Program-made: the position numbers and the translations under genes
Notes under the pieces: generated by a model
Databases searched by the model: none
Told to the model about the DNA's origin: nothing
Seen by the model: the letters and a program-made list of their open reading frames with translations, nothing else
Part shown: positions 26,624 through 35,396 of the stretch, piece after piece
Layout of the letters: every line of letters begins with the position of its first letter
Position numbering within the stretch: the first letter of the stretch is position 1
Source of the DNA: Candidatus Baltobacteraceae bacterium
GTDB lineage: Bacteria > Vulcanimicrobiota > Vulcanimicrobiia > Vulcanimicrobiales > Vulcanimicrobiaceae
NCBI GenBank assembly: GCA_036489885.1
Contig: DASXEW010000001.1
Span: 682,001 to 746,000 of the forward strand
Direction: 5' to 3'
DNA: 64,000 nt

Positions 26624-27132
26624 TACTTCTTGACCGCCTTCGCGGCTGCTTTGACCGCGCGCACGATGTTGTGATAGCCGGTGCAGCGGCAGATGTTGCC
26701 GCCTAATCCTTCACGGATCTGCTCGTCAGATGGATCGGGGTTGCGTGCGATCAGGTCGAGGGATGCCATGATCATGCCGGTAGTGCAATAACCGCACTGC
26801 AGCCCGTGCTCGGCCCAAAACGCTTCTTGCATCGGATGCAGCGAACGCGACGTACCGATGCCTTCGATCGTCGTCACGGCTCGACCATCGGCTTGCACCG
26901 CAAGAACCGTACAGCTTTTGACGGACTTGCCCTCGAGAAGCACGGTGCACGCACCACAGCTGGACGTGTCGCATCCAATGTGCGTCCCGGTCAGACCAAG
27001 GCGCTCGCGTAGCATGTGCGCGAGTAGAAGACGCGGTTCGACGGTAAGTGCGTGTTTCTCGCCGTTAACCTCGACTTCGATCGCGGTTTGCGCGGGCGCC
27101 GTAGAAGAAGAAATGGAAGGTTTCGTCTGCAT
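26623..27132 (-). CDS. coxS: 2Fe-2S small subunit of a molybdenum hydroxylase (CoxS-like)
   Basis: This electron-transfer subunit carries two [2Fe-2S] clusters. The N-terminal plant-ferredoxin-like cluster uses the cysteines in CDTSSCGACTVLLEG. The C-terminal cluster uses QCGYCTTGM and CRCTGYH. It has 169 residues including a short Ser/Ala-rich N-terminal extension. The ATG has a GGAGAG ribosome-binding site. It is the first gene of the coxS-coxL-coxM-flavoprotein unit and is divergent from xdhC. Confidence 0.96.
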   Translation of the reverse strand: MQTKPSISSSTAPAQTAIEVEVNGEKHALTVEPRLLLAHMLRERLGLTGTHIGCDTSSCGACTVLLEGKSVKSCTVLAVQADGRAVTTIEGIGTSRSLHPMQEAFWAEHGLQCGYCTTGMIMASLDLIARNPDPSDEQIREGLGGNICRCTGYHNIVRAVKAAAKAVKK

Positions 27133-27225
27133 GGACGCTCTCCAAAATCACACGCGTGGGGTCCGCAAACTCGCACCCCTTGAAAGGAAAATCCTCCCTG
27201 GACGCGGAGCCTGGATGAACCGCCA
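27133..27225. promoter_or_regulatory. Divergent promoter region between coxS and xdhC with an imperfect palindrome
   Basis: These 93 bases must carry the promoters of both divergent units. An inverted repeat, GGGGT at 27158-27162 facing ACCCC at 27175-27179 with partly matching inner bases, lies near the middle and could be an operator serving both. I see no convincing -35/-10 pair. A weak GGATG precedes the xdhC ATG. Confidence 0.35.
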
Positions 27226-28338
27226 ATGATCGACATTCTGGAAACGTTGGAGCGCTGGCAGGGCGACGGTCGCCGGGTCGCGATCGCGACTGTCGTTGCG
27301 GTCGAGTTTTCAGCGCCGCGCGATCCCGGCGCCGCGATGGCCGTCAACGATCGTGGTGAAGTTGCCGGGTCGGTAAGTGGCGGTTGCGTCGAAGGCGCGG
27401 TGTACGAAGAAACACAGGACGTTCTGCGCACTGGGCGGGCGCGTTTGGTTACCTACGGTATCAGCGATGCGCAAGCGATTTCGGTTGGCCTGACGTGCGG
27501 CGGCACGATTCACATCTTCGTCGAGATGCTCGATGCGCAGATTCTCCGCCGCATCGCGGAAGCAGTCGGCCGTGATGCGCCGATCGCGCTCGCAATCGGT
27601 CTCGACGGAGCGATTGCCGGACGCGTGCGTCTCGTGAGCCATAACGACGACGCGTATGGCTCGATGGGTAACGATGGTCTCGACCATGCGGTGAGCGGGG
27701 AAGCACGCGCGCTGCTCGCGGCAGGCGATACCGTCGTTCGCACCTTCGGCGACGAGGGTGAACCGGTCGGGACGGACGTTCGCGTGTTCATCCGTTCGTT
27801 CGCGCCGAAGCCGAATATGTACATTTTCGGCGCCATCGACTTTTCGCGCGCGATGGTCCACGTCGGAAAAGATCTCGGATATCGCGTCAGCGTCATCGAT
27901 GCGCGTCCCATCTTTGCGACGCGGCAGCGTTTTCCGCAGGCTGACGAAGTCGTGGTCGAATGGCCCGATGAATTTCTGAACAAGGCCCCGATCGACGAAC
28001 GCACCGCGCTCGTGATTCTCACGCACGACGCCAAGTTCGACATTCCGCTTTTACAGGTTGCTCTGCGCACGCAAGCCGGCTACATCGGTGCGATGGGGAG
28101 CCGCCGCACGCACGCCGAGCGGGTCGAGCAGCTTCGCGCCGCGGGCGTTACGGCAGATGACCTCGCAAGGATCCATGCGCCGATTGGACTCGACATCGGG
28201 TCGCGTACGCCTGAAGAAACCGCCATCTCGATCGCGGCCGAGATCATAGCGACGCGTTCCGGCCGTAAAGGCGGCAGTCTCTCAAAAGGCACCGAGCCCG
28301 TACACGGGACTCTTCGGGCTCCGATCGCGGCGCGATGA
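27226..28338 (+). CDS. XdhC/CoxF family molybdenum-cofactor insertion factor
   Basis: XdhC-type proteins bind molybdenum cofactor and help sulphurate and insert it into xanthine-dehydrogenase-family enzymes. The 370-residue protein has the N-terminal XdhC/CoxI domain (SAPRDPGAAMAVNDRGEVAG then SVSGGCVEGAV) and a C-terminal Rossmann-like domain (MYIFGAIDFSRAMVHVGK, YIGAMGSRRTHAERVEQL, IGLDIGSRTPEETAISIAAE). It is divergent from coxS and overlaps coxG by ATGA. The partner is almost certainly the CoxL-like protein across the promoter. Confidence 0.94.
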   Translation: MIDILETLERWQGDGRRVAIATVVAVEFSAPRDPGAAMAVNDRGEVAGSVSGGCVEGAVYEETQDVLRTGRARLVTYGISDAQAISVGLTCGGTIHIFVEMLDAQILRRIAEAVGRDAPIALAIGLDGAIAGRVRLVSHNDDAYGSMGNDGLDHAVSGEARALLAAGDTVVRTFGDEGEPVGTDVRVFIRSFAPKPNMYIFGAIDFSRAMVHVGKDLGYRVSVIDARPIFATRQRFPQADEVVVEWPDEFLNKAPIDERTALVILTHDAKFDIPLLQVALRTQAGYIGAMGSRRTHAERVEQLRAAGVTADDLARIHAPIGLDIGSRTPEETAISIAAEIIATRSGRKGGSLSKGTEPVHGTLRAPIAAR

Positions 28339-28775
28339 TCATCGAGGATTCCTTTGAAGTCGACGCGCCGGTCGATCGCGTCTGGGGTGTGCTCAAAGAC
28401 ATCCCTCGTGTCGCCGGTTGCATCCCGGGCGCAAAGATCACGGAGACCGTCGACGACCGGACGTATCGCGCGAACGTCGGTCTCAAAGTCGGTCCCGTCA
28501 ACGTGAACTACGATGCGACGATCACGGTCGAACAGCTCGATGATGCAGCACGCCACGCGCAGTTTTCGGTCAACGGTAACGAGGCGCGCGGGCGGGGCGG
28601 CGTTCGCGCGAAGATTTCCACGGACGTCGAAGCTGCCGGCTCTGGTTCGCGCGTCAAGCTGCGCGCGGATGCGAAGATCAGCGGCGTCATCGCGACGGTC
28701 GGCGGACGCCTGATCGAAGGTGTTGCCAAAAAACAAATCGCGACGTTTGCGGATAATCTGAGCAAGCTCTTGTGA
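28335..28775 (+). CDS. CoxG-like SRPBCC-domain protein
   Basis: This 146-residue START/Bet v1-fold protein matches the CoxG family (carbon monoxide dehydrogenase subunit G). The fold is indicated by the opening FEVDAPVDRVWGVLKDIPRV, then the CIPGAKITE and YRANVGLKVGPV strands, and a C-terminal helix (GGRLIEGVAKKQIATFADNL). CoxG anchors Cox to the membrane in Oligotropha. It lacks the long hydrophobic C-terminal extension of that protein, so it is a core-domain version. It is coupled to xdhC (ATGA) and to murQ (GTGA). Confidence 0.9.
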   Translation: MIIEDSFEVDAPVDRVWGVLKDIPRVAGCIPGAKITETVDDRTYRANVGLKVGPVNVNYDATITVEQLDDAARHAQFSVNGNEARGRGGVRAKISTDVEAAGSGSRVKLRADAKISGVIATVGGRLIEGVAKKQIATFADNLSKLL

Positions 28776-29662
28776 CGGAAGGCTTGCCGCCAACCGAAGC
28801 CGTCGATGAGGCTACGCGCGGACTCGACCGCATGCCGACCACCGATCTCGTTGCCGCCTTGATCGCAGCGCAAGGGCGGGCGTTCGATGCCGCGCGCGCC
28901 GCAGTGCCGCAGATCGCACGTGCGGCGGATGCGATCAGCGCCCGCCTGCGTTCCGGTGGAACACTGCACTATGTCGGGGCCGGGACGAGCGGACGGCTCG
29001 GTGTCCTCGATGCGGCTGAGCTACCGCCGACGTTCGGCGTACCGCCGTCGCTTGCGCTCGCGCACATCGCGGGCGGATTCGAGGCGATCAGTGGAGCCGT
29101 TGAAGGCGCTGAAGATGATACGCACGGATTCGAGGCCGATATCCACGCAAAGGATGCGGTGATCGGAATCTCCGCAAGCGGTGGTGCGCCGTTTGTGTGT
29201 GCGAGTTTGGATCGAGCCAAAGCGAAGGGTGCGCTGACCGTTGCGATCACGAGCGCTCCCGATTCGCGCCTCGCCAAGCACGCGGACGTCGCGATCGTCA
29301 CGCCGACCGGCGCGGAGCCGCTTTCCGGCTCGACGCGGATGCTAGCGGGAACGGCTCAGAAAATCGTGCTATCCGCGCTTTCGACGGCCGTGATGGTGCG
29401 CTTGGGAAAGGTCTACGACAATCTCATGGTCGACGTTGCCGCCACGAGCGAAAAGCTTCGAGCCCGCGCGCTGCGTCTCGTGCGCGAGCTTTGCAGTGTC
29501 AGTGAGGAGCGCGCCCGCGAGTTGCTCGAGCGTTCGGGCGGAAGCGTGAAGCGAGCGGTCGTGATGGAACGCCTGGGCATCGATTCGGATTCGGCGCAAA
29601 CGTTGCTCGATCTCAACAACGCGTCGCTTCGCGATGTTTTGGAGCGCTCGCCTAAACGGTAA
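28772..29662 (+). CDS. murQ: N-acetylmuramic acid 6-phosphate etherase MurQ
   Basis: MurQ cleaves the lactyl ether of MurNAc-6-phosphate to give GlcNAc-6-phosphate and D-lactate. The 296-residue length fits. It has the SIS-domain signature GAGTSGRLGVLDAAELPPTF, including the catalytic-site Glu, GISASGGAPFV, and the GSTRMLAGTAQK motif. The C-terminal UBA-like helical tail is also present. The GTG start overlaps the coxG stop (GTGA), so a murein-recycling enzyme is translated from a molybdenum-hydroxylase accessory operon. It uses the product of AnmK, about 8 kb away on the same strand. It converges on bioB with an 11-base overlap. Confidence 0.96.
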   Translation: MTEGLPPTEAVDEATRGLDRMPTTDLVAALIAAQGRAFDAARAAVPQIARAADAISARLRSGGTLHYVGAGTSGRLGVLDAAELPPTFGVPPSLALAHIAGGFEAISGAVEGAEDDTHGFEADIHAKDAVIGISASGGAPFVCASLDRAKAKGALTVAITSAPDSRLAKHADVAIVTPTGAEPLSGSTRMLAGTAQKIVLSALSTAVMVRLGKVYDNLMVDVAATSEKLRARALRLVRELCSVSEERARELLERSGGSVKRAVVMERLGIDSDSAQTLLDLNNASLRDVLERSPKR

Positions 29663-30596
29663 AGCCGAGCCGCTCGAGCATTGCGAAGTCGTCTTCGTCC
29701 GATCGGCCTTGCGTTGTGAGATAGTTGCCGAGAATCAAGCCGTTCGCGCCGGCGCGGAAGCCCAGATCTTGCATGCCGCGCAGCGTGATCTCGCGGCCGC
29801 CCGCAAGACGAATCAACGCGTTTGGCAGCGCAAAGCGTGTTAGCGCAATGAATTGCAACGCTTCGTTCGGCTCCAGGACCGGCCGATCGGCAAGCGGCGT
29901 TCCCGGTCGCGGATTGAGGAAGTTGACCGGGACTTCCTGGGGCTCTAGCTCTTGCAAAGAAAGTAAGAAATCAATGCGGTCGTCGAGCGTCTCGCCCATT
30001 CCGATGATGCCGCCGCAGCAAAGCTCGAGTCCGTGCGCTTTCACAAGCAAGCACGTGTCCCAGCGTTCCTGGAACGTGTGCGTCGTGCAAATTGCCGGAA
30101 AGTGCCGGCGCGACGTCTCCAAATTGTGATTGACCTTGTCGACGCCGGCGTCGTGCAGCGCCGCAACATCAGCGTCGGTAAGAATTCCGAGCGAGACTGC
30201 AACGTTCAATGGCAGCTCGGCCTTGATCCGGCGCGTAGCTTCAAGGATACGCTCGAGGAGACGCGGCGACGGTCCGCGGACCGCCACGACCATGCAATAC
30301 TCGCTCGCACCGCGGCGGGCGGCTTCGCGAGCCGACGCGAGGAATTCGTCGACGCCGGCGAGCTGCTCCGGCTCGACACCGGTCGAGTAGCGTGCAGCCT
30401 GCGAGCAGAATGCACAATCTTCCGAGCATCCGCCTTTCTTCGCGTTGTAGAGGATCTCGAGCGAGATGCGTTTTCCGGACGCGGCGTTGCGAACGTCACC
30501 GGCCAGTGCCAAGAGTTCCGGCACGCGCTCGGACGGCCAACTTGCGATCTCGCGCAATTGCTCCGCGCCCAGCGGGAGCCGATCGATGATACTCAT
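29652..30596 (-). CDS. bioB: Biotin synthase BioB
   Basis: BioB is a radical-SAM enzyme that inserts sulphur into dethiobiotin to make biotin. The 314-residue protein has the CxxxCxxC cluster motif at Cys57, Cys61 and Cys64 (KKGGCSEDCAFCSQAARY). Later family motifs include YCMVVAVRGPSP, NVAVSLGIL, VDKVNHNLETSRRHFP, CCGGIIGMGET and VNFLNPRPGTPL. It is coupled to the MATE gene upstream (ATGA). No other bio gene is nearby. Biotin is needed by the acyl-CoA carboxylase encoded at 36969-38711. Confidence 0.96.
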   Translation of the reverse strand: MSIIDRLPLGAEQLREIASWPSERVPELLALAGDVRNAASGKRISLEILYNAKKGGCSEDCAFCSQAARYSTGVEPEQLAGVDEFLASAREAARRGASEYCMVVAVRGPSPRLLERILEATRRIKAELPLNVAVSLGILTDADVAALHDAGVDKVNHNLETSRRHFPAICTTHTFQERWDTCLLVKAHGLELCCGGIIGMGETLDDRIDFLLSLQELEPQEVPVNFLNPRPGTPLADRPVLEPNEALQFIALTRFALPNALIRLAGGREITLRGMQDLGFRAGANGLILGNYLTTQGRSDEDDFAMLERLGFTV

Positions 30597-31969
30597 CGGA
30601 TTGCGCGCAGCGGCTTACGACGCCACACCAGCTCGTAGTAGGCAAACTGCAGCGCGACGTTCACGACGAACGCCGCCGGATAGCCCCACCACACGCCGGG
30701 AAGGCCGATGCGATGCGAGAGTACCCAAGCGACTGGAACCTCGATCCCCCAAATCGAGAAGATCGTAATGCACATCGGAACGAGAACGGTGCCGCTCGAG
30801 CGGACGATGCCGGAGATGACGGTTGCGTTTCCAAAGATCGCGTAGCTCCAAAGCGTGATGTTGAGCAGATCGCGCGCGATGTGGTGCGTGTGCTCGCTCG
30901 TCAAAAACATTCCGAGGATCACATTCGCGAAGCCGTACACGATCAAGATCAAGACTCCCTCTACGATATAGTTCAGGGCGACGCTGGACCGAATGACCGC
31001 TCCAAGAAGTTCGGTTCGTCCGGCCCCGATCGCTTGTGCACCGAAGATCGAAGCTGCGATGCCGATCGAGAGTGCTGGAAACTGCACGTAGCTTCCGATC
31101 TGGTTGACGGCTGCGTACGCTGCCGTGGCATCCGAGCCGAAGCGGTTTACGAAGGTGATGACCGCGATCTCAGCCAGCGATACCATGATCATTTGGACGC
31201 CCATCGGCGCGCCGAGCCGAAGCAGCGTCACCACGAGCCGCATGTTCGGGGCCATGGCTCGGAGTAGTTCGCGGCTCGGCGCGAGCGGATTGTGCTCGCG
31301 CACCAGCGTTATTCCAAGGATGATGAGCGTGAGCGCGGTTGCGATTATGCTGCCGGCGGCGGCGGCGACGACGCCAAGTTTGGGAAGCCCAAACCATCCC
31401 AAGATGAGCGCCGGCGTGATCACCATGGTGAGCACGGTGCTTACGATCAACGAGTAGAACGGAGTCTTTGAATCGCCGGTACCGCGCAGGAACGTCGAGT
31501 ACAAGAGGTACGTAAAGAGCAACGGAAACCCTGCGAAGAAGACCCGCGCGTAATCGGCGGATATTTCGAAGATGTCGGCCGGCGTGCCGATCAGGTGCAG
31601 CAGCGGTCGCACGAAGATCACGCACAACGCACCGCCGGCTACGCCGAGCGAGAGCCCTACGCCGAGCGTCGTTCCGGCCACGCGTTTCATTCGTTCCGTG
31701 TCGCCGGCGCCGTGGGCTTGACCGATCAGAATGCTGCTCGCGTTTCCGACGCCGATCAAAAACGAGATCATCAGGAAGATGATCGGAAACAGATTGCCGG
31801 CCGCCGCAAGCGCTTGTGGTCCGAGAAAGCGTCCGAGGTAGATGAAGCCGATCGTTTGACCGAGCGATTGCAGCACGTTGCTGAGCATGAGCGGTACGAG
31901 AAAGACAAGCAGCGATTGCCACATCGGCCGCGAATCATCAAGGGGTGAGGGTCGTCGCGTTTGGCGCAC
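30593..31969 (-). CDS. MATE-family multidrug/toxin exporter
   Basis: This is an inner-membrane antiporter with about twelve hydrophobic helices in two similar halves. MATE signatures include FLVPLMLSNVLQSLGQTIGF, GVGNASSILIGQAHGA and the second-half GAPMGVQMIMVSLAEIAVI. The start is uncertain: GTG 31969 keeps the LDDSRPMWQSLLVF stretch that I associate with this subgroup but overlaps the divergent DUF4127 gene by 25 bases. ATG 31924 would avoid that overlap; neither has a clear ribosome-binding site. A longer open frame to 32251 is Arg/Ser-rich and antisense to DUF4127, so I reject it. It is coupled to bioB. Confidence 0.92.
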   Translation of the reverse strand: MRQTRRPSPLDDSRPMWQSLLVFLVPLMLSNVLQSLGQTIGFIYLGRFLGPQALAAAGNLFPIIFLMISFLIGVGNASSILIGQAHGAGDTERMKRVAGTTLGVGLSLGVAGGALCVIFVRPLLHLIGTPADIFEISADYARVFFAGFPLLFTYLLYSTFLRGTGDSKTPFYSLIVSTVLTMVITPALILGWFGLPKLGVVAAAAGSIIATALTLIILGITLVREHNPLAPSRELLRAMAPNMRLVVTLLRLGAPMGVQMIMVSLAEIAVITFVNRFGSDATAAYAAVNQIGSYVQFPALSIGIAASIFGAQAIGAGRTELLGAVIRSSVALNYIVEGVLILIVYGFANVILGMFLTSEHTHHIARDLLNITLWSYAIFGNATVISGIVRSSGTVLVPMCITIFSIWGIEVPVAWVLSHRIGLPGVWWGYPAAFVVNVALQFAYYELVWRRKPLRAIR

Positions 31970-33483
31970 TGTTGTCGTTTCTGTTCGGCTTTGGCGTCGC
32001 ATCGGCGCAATCGGCTGCCCCGGTTGTAATCGTTCCGATCGACGATCGTCCCGTGACTCGACAATTGCCGATGATGCTGGGTCGGATTGCCGGAATCCCT
32101 GTCGTTGAGCCCCCGCGCGCGCTGGTCGGTAACTATTTGACCCCCGGCGATCCGGAAGGACTTTATCGCTGGTTGACGTCCGACGCGACCGTGGGAGCCG
32201 ACGCGTTCGTTCTTTCGAGCGACATGATGGTGTACGGCGGACTCGTCGCATCGCGCATTCCCGGTGTCCCCGCCTGGCTCGGATATTCGCGCCTACGCTA
32301 TGTGACGGCGCTGCGCGCCTTGCGTCCGAACGCGCTCTACTATGGTTTCGGCACCGTCATGCGTCTCGCACCGACCGGTGTCCCCGCAATCGGCGGTGCG
32401 GCCTCGTTCTTTGCGGCCGGTAGGCCCTACGAGCTCATCACGCAGTACGCGAACACTCCGAGCCCCGAATTGGCAGAGCGCATCGGGCCGATATTGGACG
32501 CATACGTCGCAACGCGCAGACGCAATCTCGACGTCGACTTATTCGCGTTGCAGCTTACTGCCGAAGGCGGCTTCGATCGTTTTGTGCTTGGACAAGACGA
32601 CGCCGGACCACACGGTTTACACATCGCGGATCTGGAATCGCTCGAGCGAGCGCGCGCGCACTATGGGTCAGGTCTCTTGCAGCGTACCTCGATCGAACCC
32701 GGCGCCGATGAGCTTGCGATGATCATGGAGGCAAATGCGTTCGCAGCCCGCGTGAGCTGGGTGCCGCGCTTCAGCATCACATGGTCGCAGCCCAAGGGTC
32801 CGGGATTGGAGGATTCGATCGAATATGCGCCGTTCGAAAAAATCGTACGTGAAGTGATCCGCTCGTCGGGCGGGACGGTGGTCTCGAGCGGTCCCGACAT
32901 CCAGCTCTTTGTGCGCGTGCGCGATACGAACGCAGCGCAAGAGAAAGCGTTTGCCGATCAGATTGCGAGCGCAATAGGTGACGGGAAGCTCGTAACCGTC
33001 GTCGATCTCACCTTCTTCGGCGCGCCGCTCGAAGAACAGCGTCTGCTCGTCGAGGAGTTGATTGGGCGTAAGGTTGCCGGGAAACTGGCGGGATTTGCCT
33101 CGTGGAATACGGCTGCGAATTCACTCGGCACGGCGATTCCGGCTGCAATTGCAGTCGGCGTCGGGCAGCGCCTGGGAACGTTCAATAGGCTCGCCCTCGC
33201 GGATTTCTTGCTGGACCGTTACATCGACGACTACGCGTTTCATGATTTCGTTCGTCCCGTCCTCAACGACGAGCTGACGAAAGACGACGTCGACCATACG
33301 TATCTTTTGCCGGACATTGCCGCGCGGACGGCGAGTGAAAATCGCGCGCTGCTATGGCCGCACGCGGTCGATCTGTTGAATTCGGTTTTCCCGGATTACC
33401 GCGACGGCGGTTTGACGATTACGTTGCCGTGGAACCGCACCTTCGAAACCGAGATCGACGTACGCTTAGGGTTACGCGGCTAG
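31945..33483 (+). CDS. Secreted DUF4127 family protein
   Basis: The 512-residue protein starts with a signal peptide (VVAFGALLSFLFGFGVASA, cleavage before QSA). A DUF4127-type domain fills the rest; recognisable blocks are VPIDDRPVTRQLP near the N-terminus, LSSDMMVYGGLVASR, YYGFGTVMRLAP and FASWNTAANSLGTAIPAAIA. The family is uncharacterised; its fold is thought to relate to alpha/beta hydrolase-like or glycan-active enzymes, which I cannot confirm. It begins with GTG just after AAGGG. It overlaps the convergent phosphatase gene by 12 bases. Confidence 0.88.
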   Translation: MRVVAFGALLSFLFGFGVASAQSAAPVVIVPIDDRPVTRQLPMMLGRIAGIPVVEPPRALVGNYLTPGDPEGLYRWLTSDATVGADAFVLSSDMMVYGGLVASRIPGVPAWLGYSRLRYVTALRALRPNALYYGFGTVMRLAPTGVPAIGGAASFFAAGRPYELITQYANTPSPELAERIGPILDAYVATRRRNLDVDLFALQLTAEGGFDRFVLGQDDAGPHGLHIADLESLERARAHYGSGLLQRTSIEPGADELAMIMEANAFAARVSWVPRFSITWSQPKGPGLEDSIEYAPFEKIVREVIRSSGGTVVSSGPDIQLFVRVRDTNAAQEKAFADQIASAIGDGKLVTVVDLTFFGAPLEEQRLLVEELIGRKVAGKLAGFASWNTAANSLGTAIPAAIAVGVGQRLGTFNRLALADFLLDRYIDDYAFHDFVRPVLNDELTKDDVDHTYLLPDIAARTASENRALLWPHAVDLLNSVFPDYRDGGLTITLPWNRTFETEIDVRLGLRG

Positions 33484-35007
33484 ACGGAGCGCGAGCCGGA
33501 CCGTCGTGCCGTCTTCGGTTCGCTCCAATTGAACCTCGTCGCTCAGCGCGTACATCAGCGTCAAGCCTCGCCCGCGATCGGCGAGTATGTCGAATCCGGG
33601 AGGCGGCTCGAGCTTCGGCAACCACATTCCCTGATCGCTGATCTCGACCGTTATCGAGTTTGTACGGCGACGCGCACGGAGGAAGAACTCTTCGCTTCCG
33701 AGCGCTCCGGCGTGCTCGATCGCATTGTTCACGGCTTCGCCGACGGCGACTTGCAGATCGAAGCGCCGTTCTTCGTCGATGCCCGCCTCGCTGACGACGC
33801 GGTTGATGATATGCCGCGCGCGGCGCGCCGAAGCCGGCGTCGCCGGCAAACTCACTTCGATCTCGCGCAGCGGAGCTTGCGCGGTTGAGACCGTGAGGAG
33901 CGCGATGTCGTCACGTTGACGTCCGATGATCGTGCTTGCGACGAGCGAGAGTGCCGAGCGTTGCTGCGTCCCGCGCGCTTGTCGTGAGAGCGCAGCTTTC
34001 ATGCGTTCTTCCGCGGCTTCGAGCTCGCGATCTGATTCGATGAGACCGTCCGTATAGAACACAAGAATCGATCCGGGCGAAAGTGCGACGCTACGCGTCT
34101 CCCATCCGGGTACGGTACTGCCCGGCATGCCGAGTCCGAGCGGGATGCCGATGCCTTCGAGCGTGCGGATCGTCCCGTCAGACGATGCGAGGAACGGCGG
34201 CGGATGTCCGGCCGAGGCGTAGCTCAAGCGCAGTGTGTAACGATCCAAGATCGCGAACATCGCAGTGACCATCGTCTTGTTGTCGGAAAGCTCGACGGCC
34301 GCATTGGCAATGTGCAACACGCGCGCAGGTTCGAGCTCGTCGATCGCAGCCGAGCGCAGCGCTTCGCGAACACGCCCCATCAGAACCGCGGCCTCGAGTC
34401 CGTGGCCGCCGACGTCGCCGATCGAGAACGCGATGCGGCCGTCGCCGAGATCGAACGCGTCATACCAATCACCACCGACATTGGCTTCGTTGGTGTCCGG
34501 TTGATAAACCGCATCGAGCGTCAAACCCGGGACGTGTGGAAGCATGGGCGGAAGAAGCGCGCGTTGCAGCGTGTCGGCAATTCGGCGTTCGCGCTGATAA
34601 AGCTCTGCATAGGCTTCCTCGCTGCGCTTTTGATGATCGATGTCGGTGCACGTCCCGAACCAGCGCGCGATACGGCCCTGCTTGTCGCGGACAGGATTGG
34701 CGCGCGTCAAAAACCATCGGTACTCGCCGTCGCCCCGCCGGAAGCGAAGCTCCGCTTCGAAAGCGCTCCCCAGTAAGATCGCGGTTCGCCAGTTGTGAAG
34801 CGTGCTGGTGAAATCATCGGGATGAACGGCGCGAAGCCATCCTTCGGCGAGCGATTGCTCGCGATCCATACCGCTATAGTCGTACCAGCGCTGATTGAAA
34901 AAAATCGCGTAGCCGTTCGGACGCGTTGCCCAGACGATCGTGGGCAGTGCTTCCGCGATCTGCCGCCACTCCGGAAGGTGCGGGGCGCCGCTTATGTTCG
35001 CTGGCAT
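33472..35007 (-). CDS. PAS-SpoIIE phosphatase-RsbW-type kinase fusion
   Basis: A single 511-residue polypeptide combines three parts. First is a PAS/PAC sensor (about residues 10-130; AIFFNQRWYDYSGM and RWFLTRANPVRDKQGRIARW). Second is a SpoIIE/PP2C phosphatase (about 155-365; NVGGDWYDAFDLGDG, GDVGGHGLEAAVLMG). Third is a GHKL anti-sigma-type ATPase (about 385-510; N box GEAVNNAIEHA, G1 SDQGMW, G2 DRGRGLTLMYAL). Opposing phosphatase and kinase activities for an STAS switch protein are thus joined. It has no membrane segment, so it senses a cytoplasmic ligand or redox state. It overlaps the epimerase gene by 16 bases and is the last gene of the long catabolic block, which suggests a sensory role tied to that pathway. 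Confidence 0.93.
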   Translation of the reverse strand: MPANISGAPHLPEWRQIAEALPTIVWATRPNGYAIFFNQRWYDYSGMDREQSLAEGWLRAVHPDDFTSTLHNWRTAILLGSAFEAELRFRRGDGEYRWFLTRANPVRDKQGRIARWFGTCTDIDHQKRSEEAYAELYQRERRIADTLQRALLPPMLPHVPGLTLDAVYQPDTNEANVGGDWYDAFDLGDGRIAFSIGDVGGHGLEAAVLMGRVREALRSAAIDELEPARVLHIANAAVELSDNKTMVTAMFAILDRYTLRLSYASAGHPPPFLASSDGTIRTLEGIGIPLGLGMPGSTVPGWETRSVALSPGSILVFYTDGLIESDRELEAAEERMKAALSRQARGTQQRSALSLVASTIIGRQRDDIALLTVSTAQAPLREIEVSLPATPASARRARHIINRVVSEAGIDEERRFDLQVAVGEAVNNAIEHAGALGSEEFFLRARRRTNSITVEISDQGMWLPKLEPPPGFDILADRGRGLTLMYALSDEVQLERTEDGTTVRLALRLAA

Positions 35008-35396
35008 AACTCGATCAAGACCCCGCCGGTCGACTTTGGATGCAGGAAAGCAATGAGATTTCCGTGTGCACCTTTGCGCGGCGTGGGATCGATCAGCTGG
35101 ATTCCGGCGCCGAGAAGGCGCGACAATTCAGCCGGTAAATCCGGAACGCGATACGCAATGTGATGCAGTTTCGTCGGCGCATCTCCTCGATAACGTGCGA
35201 TTGCGGAGCTCGGGTCGAGGGGACGCAGTAGCTCGATGACCGCCTCTCCGGCGCGCAAGCCGACCGCCTCGACGCCCTGATCCGCAATTACTTCGCGATA
35301 AACTTGTTCGAATCCCAAAACATCGATGTAAAGCTTTAGCGTAGCGTCGAGATCTGCGACGACGATTGCCACGTGATCGATTGGATACGAATTCAC
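34992..35396 (-). CDS. mce: Methylmalonyl-CoA epimerase
   Basis: This vicinal-oxygen-chelate-fold metalloenzyme interconverts (S)- and (R)-methylmalonyl-CoA. The 134-residue protein has the metal-binding His in [12 protein letters not shown], the mid-chain LHHIAYRV His and the C-terminal Glu in GGVLIELCQ. The loop with [12 protein letters not shown] is the family signature. The GTG start overlaps the mutase stop (GTGA). The position between the mutase and carboxylase fits the propionyl-CoA to succinyl-CoA route. Confidence 0.94.
   Translation of the reverse strand: MNSYPIDHVAIVVADLDATLKLYIDVLGFEQVYREVIADQGVEAVGLRAGEAVIELLRPLDPSSAIARYRGDAPTKLHHIAYRVPDLPAELSRLLGAGIQLIDPTPRKGAHGNLIAFLHPKSTGGVLIELCQRT

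Noticed and set aside
31970-32251. N-terminal extension of the MATE exporter to 32251
   Set aside because: The extra 94 codons are Arg/Ser-rich, antisense to the signal peptide and start of the DUF4127 gene, and unlike any MATE N-terminus.
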